Shown in pieces: positions 60,914-64,000 of a stretch of DNA of 64,000 bases. This DNA comes from Hyphomicrobiales bacterium (GTDB lineage Bacteria > Pseudomonadota > Alphaproteobacteria > Rhizobiales > Rhizobiaceae): NCBI GenBank assembly GCA_900470285.1, contig UCAG01000004.1, positions 1 through 64,000 of the forward strand. The letters are read 5' to 3'. Within the stretch, counting starts at the first letter, position 1. Every line of letters begins with the position of its first letter. The notes beneath the pieces are model-generated. The model was not told where the DNA came from. It did not search any database and was given only the letters and a program-made list of their open reading frames with translations. The translations under genes and the position numbers were made by a program.

Positions 60914-61009
60914 GTATTTTCGGTTTGAACCGAATTGTTGAAAATACTCTATCCATTTGTTTCTTCGCGTATCTTATCCGAAAACCGGTTCCCACTTTTC
61001 GGGATACGC
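60912..61009 (+). repeat. Composite double-palindrome repeat, family 1
   Basis: First palindrome GAGTATTTTC/GAAAATACTC (60912-60949); second GCGTATC...GATACGC with CCGAAAA/TTTTCGG inside (60967-61009). It begins inside the monooxygenase stop codon and lies within the operon. Confidence 0.85.
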
Positions 61010-61034
61010 TTTCAAGTAGCAGGAGATTGCTGAT

Positions 61035-61685
61035 ATGCAAATCACCGAAGTGAAAACAATTGGTATTCTGGGTGCCGGCCGTGTCGGCACCGCTATAGCC
61101 CGTCGCGCGACTGCGGCGGGTTATGCGGTGAAGATTGCGACATCCAAATCACCGGCAGAGATTGCGCTGTTGCTCGAAATCATGGTGCCGGGTGCTGTTG
61201 CTACAATCGCGCAGGACGCGATTGCAGAAAGCGATATCGTCATCCTCGCACTACCTTTGTCCAAATATCGTCAGCTGCAGCCGGAACTGCTCGCGGGCAA
61301 AATCGTTATTGATGCGATGAATTACTGGGCACCGACAGACGGAACACTTGCTGAGTTTGAAACAGGAACTTCCAGTAGCGAAGTGATCCAGAAATTCCTG
61401 TCGCAGTCGCGGCTGGTACGCAGTTTCAACCATATGGGCTATCATGAGATTGATGAGGAAGCCCGACCAAGCGATGATCCGCAACGCCGTGCTCTGGCCA
61501 TTGCCGGTAATGATGCCGAGGCTCGTAAGCAGGTTGCCGGATTTGTCGACCGGATTGGCTTTGATCCGGTGGATGCGGGACCATTGATTGCCAGTCGCAT
61601 GTTTGACGCCGGCACACCGGTATTTGGTGCGCCATTGACGCGTGAGACAATGACGGATGCCCTGACACTGCGGCAGGCGGTTTGA
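61035..61685 (+). CDS. F420/NADP reductase-like dinucleotide-binding protein
   Basis: A 216-residue single Rossmann domain protein with GILGAGRVGTAIARRATAAGY (dinucleotide motif at about 11-31) and SRLVRSFNHMGYHEI, as in NADPH:F420 oxidoreductase-like proteins. In organisms without F420, such proteins probably reduce another cofactor or substrate with NADPH. CAGGAG precedes the start. It is in line with the luciferase-like genes, after a repeat. Confidence 0.85.
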   Translation: MQITEVKTIGILGAGRVGTAIARRATAAGYAVKIATSKSPAEIALLLEIMVPGAVATIAQDAIAESDIVILALPLSKYRQLQPELLAGKIVIDAMNYWAPTDGTLAEFETGTSSSEVIQKFLSQSRLVRSFNHMGYHEIDEEARPSDDPQRRALAIAGNDAEARKQVAGFVDRIGFDPVDAGPLIASRMFDAGTPVFGAPLTRETMTDALTLRQAV

Positions 61686-61729
61686 CAGACGAATTGCTTA
61701 TAAAAGGCATATTTAAAAGGAGAGGCCCG

Positions 61730-62053
61730 ATGACTGATCTTAAAATCACTATTGAAGATATTGATATACGCCACGGACGCTATGCGGCACGTGCGGATGG
61801 TGTTGAAGGCACGGCGGAAATCACTTTTACGCGTCGTGCCAACGGAGTGATCAGTGCGGATCACACCGGTGTGCCGGATAGTATGCGCAGTACCGGTGCC
61901 GGCCTGGCTCTCGTGATCTATATGGTTGAAGACGCACGTAAAAACGGTTTTCGTATTCTGCCGCTTTGTCCTTATGTGCGGGCGCAGTATCGCCGTCATC
62001 CGGATTGGGCAGATGTTATGACACTGGCGCCTGGTGAAGAACCGTCGCTTTAA
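61730..62053 (+). CDS. Small GNAT-like (YjdJ-type) acetyltransferase
   Basis: A 107-residue protein of the short GNAT group: TAEITFTRRANGVISADHTGVPDSMRSTGAGLALVIYMVEDARKNGFRILPLCPYVRAQYRRHPDW. The RSTGAG stretch corresponds to the acetyl-CoA loop and CPYV--QY-RHP to the conserved C-terminal motif of this group. The start at 61730 follows AAGGAGAGG, while the open frame extends to 61682. It ends the luciferase-like operon. Confidence 0.88.
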   Translation: MTDLKITIEDIDIRHGRYAARADGVEGTAEITFTRRANGVISADHTGVPDSMRSTGAGLALVIYMVEDARKNGFRILPLCPYVRAQYRRHPDWADVMTLAPGEEPSL

Positions 62054-62138
62054 AATAATACTGGATAGTTTTACTCAAGTATAATTACTTCAGTGTTTAA
62101 AATACCTGATTTTTTGTAATTTTTAGATTCGATTGTCA

Positions 62139-62176
62139 AAAACAGCTTTATATTCCTAGGAATATAAAGCTGTTTT
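62139..62176. terminator. Perfect 38-bp palindrome, probable bidirectional terminator
   Basis: Arms AAAACAGCTTTATATTCC and its exact complement meet at a central TA, forming CCTAGG across the middle. In RNA it makes a long hairpin with an A-run before and a T-run after, 86 bases past the GNAT stop. Confidence 0.6.
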
Positions 62177-62480
62177 ATATGGAAATATATTTTAAAATCA
62201 AAGAGTTGTATGTTCTCATTTTCGTGATCTTGAAACTGTTCTAAAATGTGTTAGCCCTATTATATTAGCTGAATATTGGTCGGGTTTGCGCAGATTTCAC
62301 TCATTCTCGTCGATGGTATTTTTCGTATGATGAATGATGATTGAGTAAGGCAGAAATACACCAAATCTATATCCGGACGGATACATATGCAGGCATTGAT
62401 TTAATCTGTCTGTGATATAATTCCGGATATTTTATACTACATAATGTTGAGTAGTTTCAGTCAAATTCAGATCTGAAGCC

Positions 62481-62506
62481 ACCGTTTCTTTGTTGGAAGA
62501 AACGGT
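62481..62506 (+). promoter_or_regulatory. Leader hairpin upstream of the molybdoenzyme gene
   Basis: ACCGTTTCTT/AAGAAACGGT is a perfect 10-bp stem with a TGTTGG loop, 50 bases before the start codon. It is not followed by a T-run, so it may be a regulatory or stabilising leader element. Confidence 0.4.
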
Positions 62507-62556
62507 TTGGATAAAGATCGTTCGTAATATTGTAAGTAACGCTGGGAGTAATTCAT

Positions 62557-64000
62557 ATGACACCGACACGCAGGGACTTTCTCAAGTTTACAGCGTCCGG
62601 AATTGCGGTCACTATTCTTCCGATCCGTGCAGCCCGCGCTGCATTGTTTGAAAAGCAGATTCTGGACTTACCGCTCCCGCAAGGTACAACCCAGCTCAAG
62701 CGCCGTGTTGACGGCGTGGCAAAGGTGACAGGTTCCAAAGTTTTTGCCCGTGATATCCGCGCGAAGGATATGACAGGCTGGCCGAAAGAACAGGCACATG
62801 CTTTCGTGGTCTGGTCGACCCGTGCCGATGCGCCGTTCCTAGATCTTGATCTGTCTTTGCTGGGTGACGATCTGCAGCCGGATTATCTGGTAACCGCAGA
62901 GGATACAGTTAAAGCCGGTCTGGATTTTTATGATCCTTATACTTACGGCCAGAAAATGCTGTCGCCAAAAGGCGAAGTGCCGCTGTTTCTCGGCCATCCG
63001 CTGGCAATCCTGATCTATCGTGATTTTGCCCGCTTCTCCGTTGCCAAGCGTATTTATCAAACCAAGCGTGATGAGATCATCCGCTATGGTGATACAACTG
63101 CGCCTGTAGAGCAGGGTCCGTTAGCCAATTTCCGCTTTGTCCGTGTTGAGGGTGAGGGCGGCGCGAAGGCCGAGAAAGACCTGTTTAATCCGGTTGATGA
63201 CGGCTATGTTTTCGCAAGTTATGACAAGAATGATGTCAACTGGCCAAAGGCTGATGCATCCGGCGATGCAATGGCACGCGGCATGGCCTATGCCGAGGGT
63301 ATTCGTGCAGAGCTGAATACACCGCCGGAAGACTGGCATGTGATCGAGCGTGAATATTATTCGCCGTTCATTGATGCGGCTGCACTTGAGCCTGACAATT
63401 GCAATTGCTGGTATGATGCAAAATCCGGCAAACTTGAAATTGTTATGGCCAGCCAGAGCCCGCATGAGGTGATGACCGGCACTGCGGCGATGCTTAAGAA
63501 AAGCACTTTTGATGTACGTGAGCTGAAAGGCCATCCGGCCTATACAGTTGGTTATGGTACAAAGGAACACAGTCCATTTCCTTATTACGGTATTGTTGCT
63601 GCGCTCTTTGCTGAAGGACATCCTGTACGTCTGGCGCTGGATCGTGAAGAGCACTTCCAGACTGCCATCAAACGCCATCCGATCCGTATGAAATATCGTC
63701 TGGGTATCAACCGCAAGACGCTGAAAATGCAGGCCCTTGCTGCTGATCTGGAACTGGATGGCGGCGGTCGTCAGAACTATACCACGCCGGTGACACAGGT
63801 TGCCGCCGGTGCGGCACAGGGGATCTATTATTTCCCTAAGAACGATATTGCGGCGATTGCACATTCGTCCCGTGCGCCAATGTCCGGTTCTGTGCGTGGT
63901 TTTGGCTCATTGGAAGCACAGATCGGCACGGAAATGCTGGTGGAAGAACTGGCTGAAGAACTGGGCGTTGATGTGATGGAGCTGCGTCTGATCAATGCGT
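62557..64000 (+). CDS. Molybdopterin-binding oxidoreductase subunit, xanthine dehydrogenase family (partial)
   Basis: The first 481 residues of a large subunit of the isoquinoline 1-oxidoreductase/aldehyde dehydrogenase type; the gene continues past the right edge. The N-terminus has a Tat motif (RRDFLKFTASGIAVTILP) and an A-x-A-type site, so it is exported folded with its molybdenum cofactor. Later segments KRRVDGVAKVTGSKVFARDI, ASQSPHEVMTG, RLALDREEHF and SGSVRGFGSLEAQIGTEMLVEELA are family features. GGGAG lies eight bases upstream. Its usual partners are a 2Fe-2S subunit and a multihaem cytochrome like that at 2014. Confidence 0.88.
   Translation, partial: MTPTRRDFLKFTASGIAVTILPIRAARAALFEKQILDLPLPQGTTQLKRRVDGVAKVTGSKVFARDIRAKDMTGWPKEQAHAFVVWSTRADAPFLDLDLSLLGDDLQPDYLVTAEDTVKAGLDFYDPYTYGQKMLSPKGEVPLFLGHPLAILIYRDFARFSVAKRIYQTKRDEIIRYGDTTAPVEQGPLANFRFVRVEGEGGAKAEKDLFNPVDDGYVFASYDKNDVNWPKADASGDAMARGMAYAEGIRAELNTPPEDWHVIEREYYSPFIDAAALEPDNCNCWYDAKSGKLEIVMASQSPHEVMTGTAAMLKKSTFDVRELKGHPAYTVGYGTKEHSPFPYYGIVAALFAEGHPVRLALDREEHFQTAIKRHPIRMKYRLGINRKTLKMQALAADLELDGGGRQNYTTPVTQVAAGAAQGIYYFPKNDIAAIAHSSRAPMSGSVRGFGSLEAQIGTEMLVEELAEELGVDVMELRLINA

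Larger units (their letters stand above)
62054..62556. other. Long AT-rich gene-free region before the molybdoenzyme gene
   Basis: This 503-base stretch has no supportable gene. It holds the 38-bp palindrome at 62139-62176 near its left end and a leader hairpin at 62481-62506 near its right end. The rest should contain the promoter of the molybdenum enzyme gene. Confidence 0.6.

Noticed and set aside
1-64000. Genomic island, prophage, insertion sequence, tRNA or CRISPR array
   Set aside because: I saw no integrase, transposase, phage gene, tRNA-like cloverleaf or regularly spaced direct repeats. Gene style is uniform apart from the AT-rich gene at 215-778.

Overview
The window looks like chromosome from an alphaproteobacterium of the Brucella/Ochrobactrum/Pseudochrobactrum group. 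This is inferred from moderate GC, the density of ABC importers, a DgoKAD-type sugar pathway, and short composite palindromes between genes that recall Rhizobiales intergenic repeats. It holds 58 protein genes I can support plus one doubtful 26-codon frame. I saw no rRNA, tRNA, CRISPR, insertion sequence, phage gene or clear pseudogene. The last gene runs off the right edge.

Layout. 0.2-4.7 kb: an exported protein with a Cys-His-Asp pattern, a 3-mercaptopyruvate sulfurtransferase, and a pair of multihaem c-type cytochromes behind a perfect FNR-type box. 4.7-9.7 kb (minus strand): a nitrate/sulfonate/taurine-type ABC importer, an EamA exporter and a LysR regulator. 9.9-16.1 kb: a small biosynthetic-looking locus (asparagine-synthase-like amidotransferase, acyl carrier protein, adenylate-forming ligase, NAD-synthase-like enzyme) with a convergent acyltransferase-like gene. 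16.4-21.9 kb: a TonB-dependent haem-type receptor, an MFS exporter, a small unknown protein and an AraC regulator. 22-27.5 kb: a ynbABCD-like lipid locus with an added acyltransferase. 27.5-35.6 kb: an aminotransferase, then a LysR regulator divergent from a decarboxylase (LysA-like), a DapF-like epimerase with an altered active-site loop, and a polar amino-acid ABC importer. 35.7-37.8 kb: an orphan YjhX/TopAI-type toxin, a PuuD-like amidotransferase and a GntR/FadR regulator.

38-47 kb is one long operon that can import a sugar and oxidise it by the De Ley-Doudoroff route: ABC importer, 1-epimerase, SDR dehydrogenase, lactonase, DgoD, DgoK, DgoA. A 12-bp-armed inverted repeat overlaps its likely promoter beside the divergent GntR gene. 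47-57.8 kb is a second sugar-type locus: ROK regulator and PIG-L deacetylase on one side, and on the other a carbohydrate ABC importer, an argininosuccinate-lyase paralogue, a UgpC-like ATPase and a PfkB kinase. Its substrate is unknown and it is one of the best candidates for an undescribed pathway. 57.9-62.1 kb carries two luciferase-like flavin monooxygenases, an FMN reductase, a dinucleotide-binding reductase and a small GNAT protein. The window closes with a Tat-exported molybdopterin oxidoreductase subunit.

Two patterns recur. In each of the four operons where a solute-binding protein gene comes first, a GC-rich hairpin sits directly after it. Two families of roughly 95-100 bp double palindromes occupy gaps between genes, and one copy supplies the 3' end of a gene.
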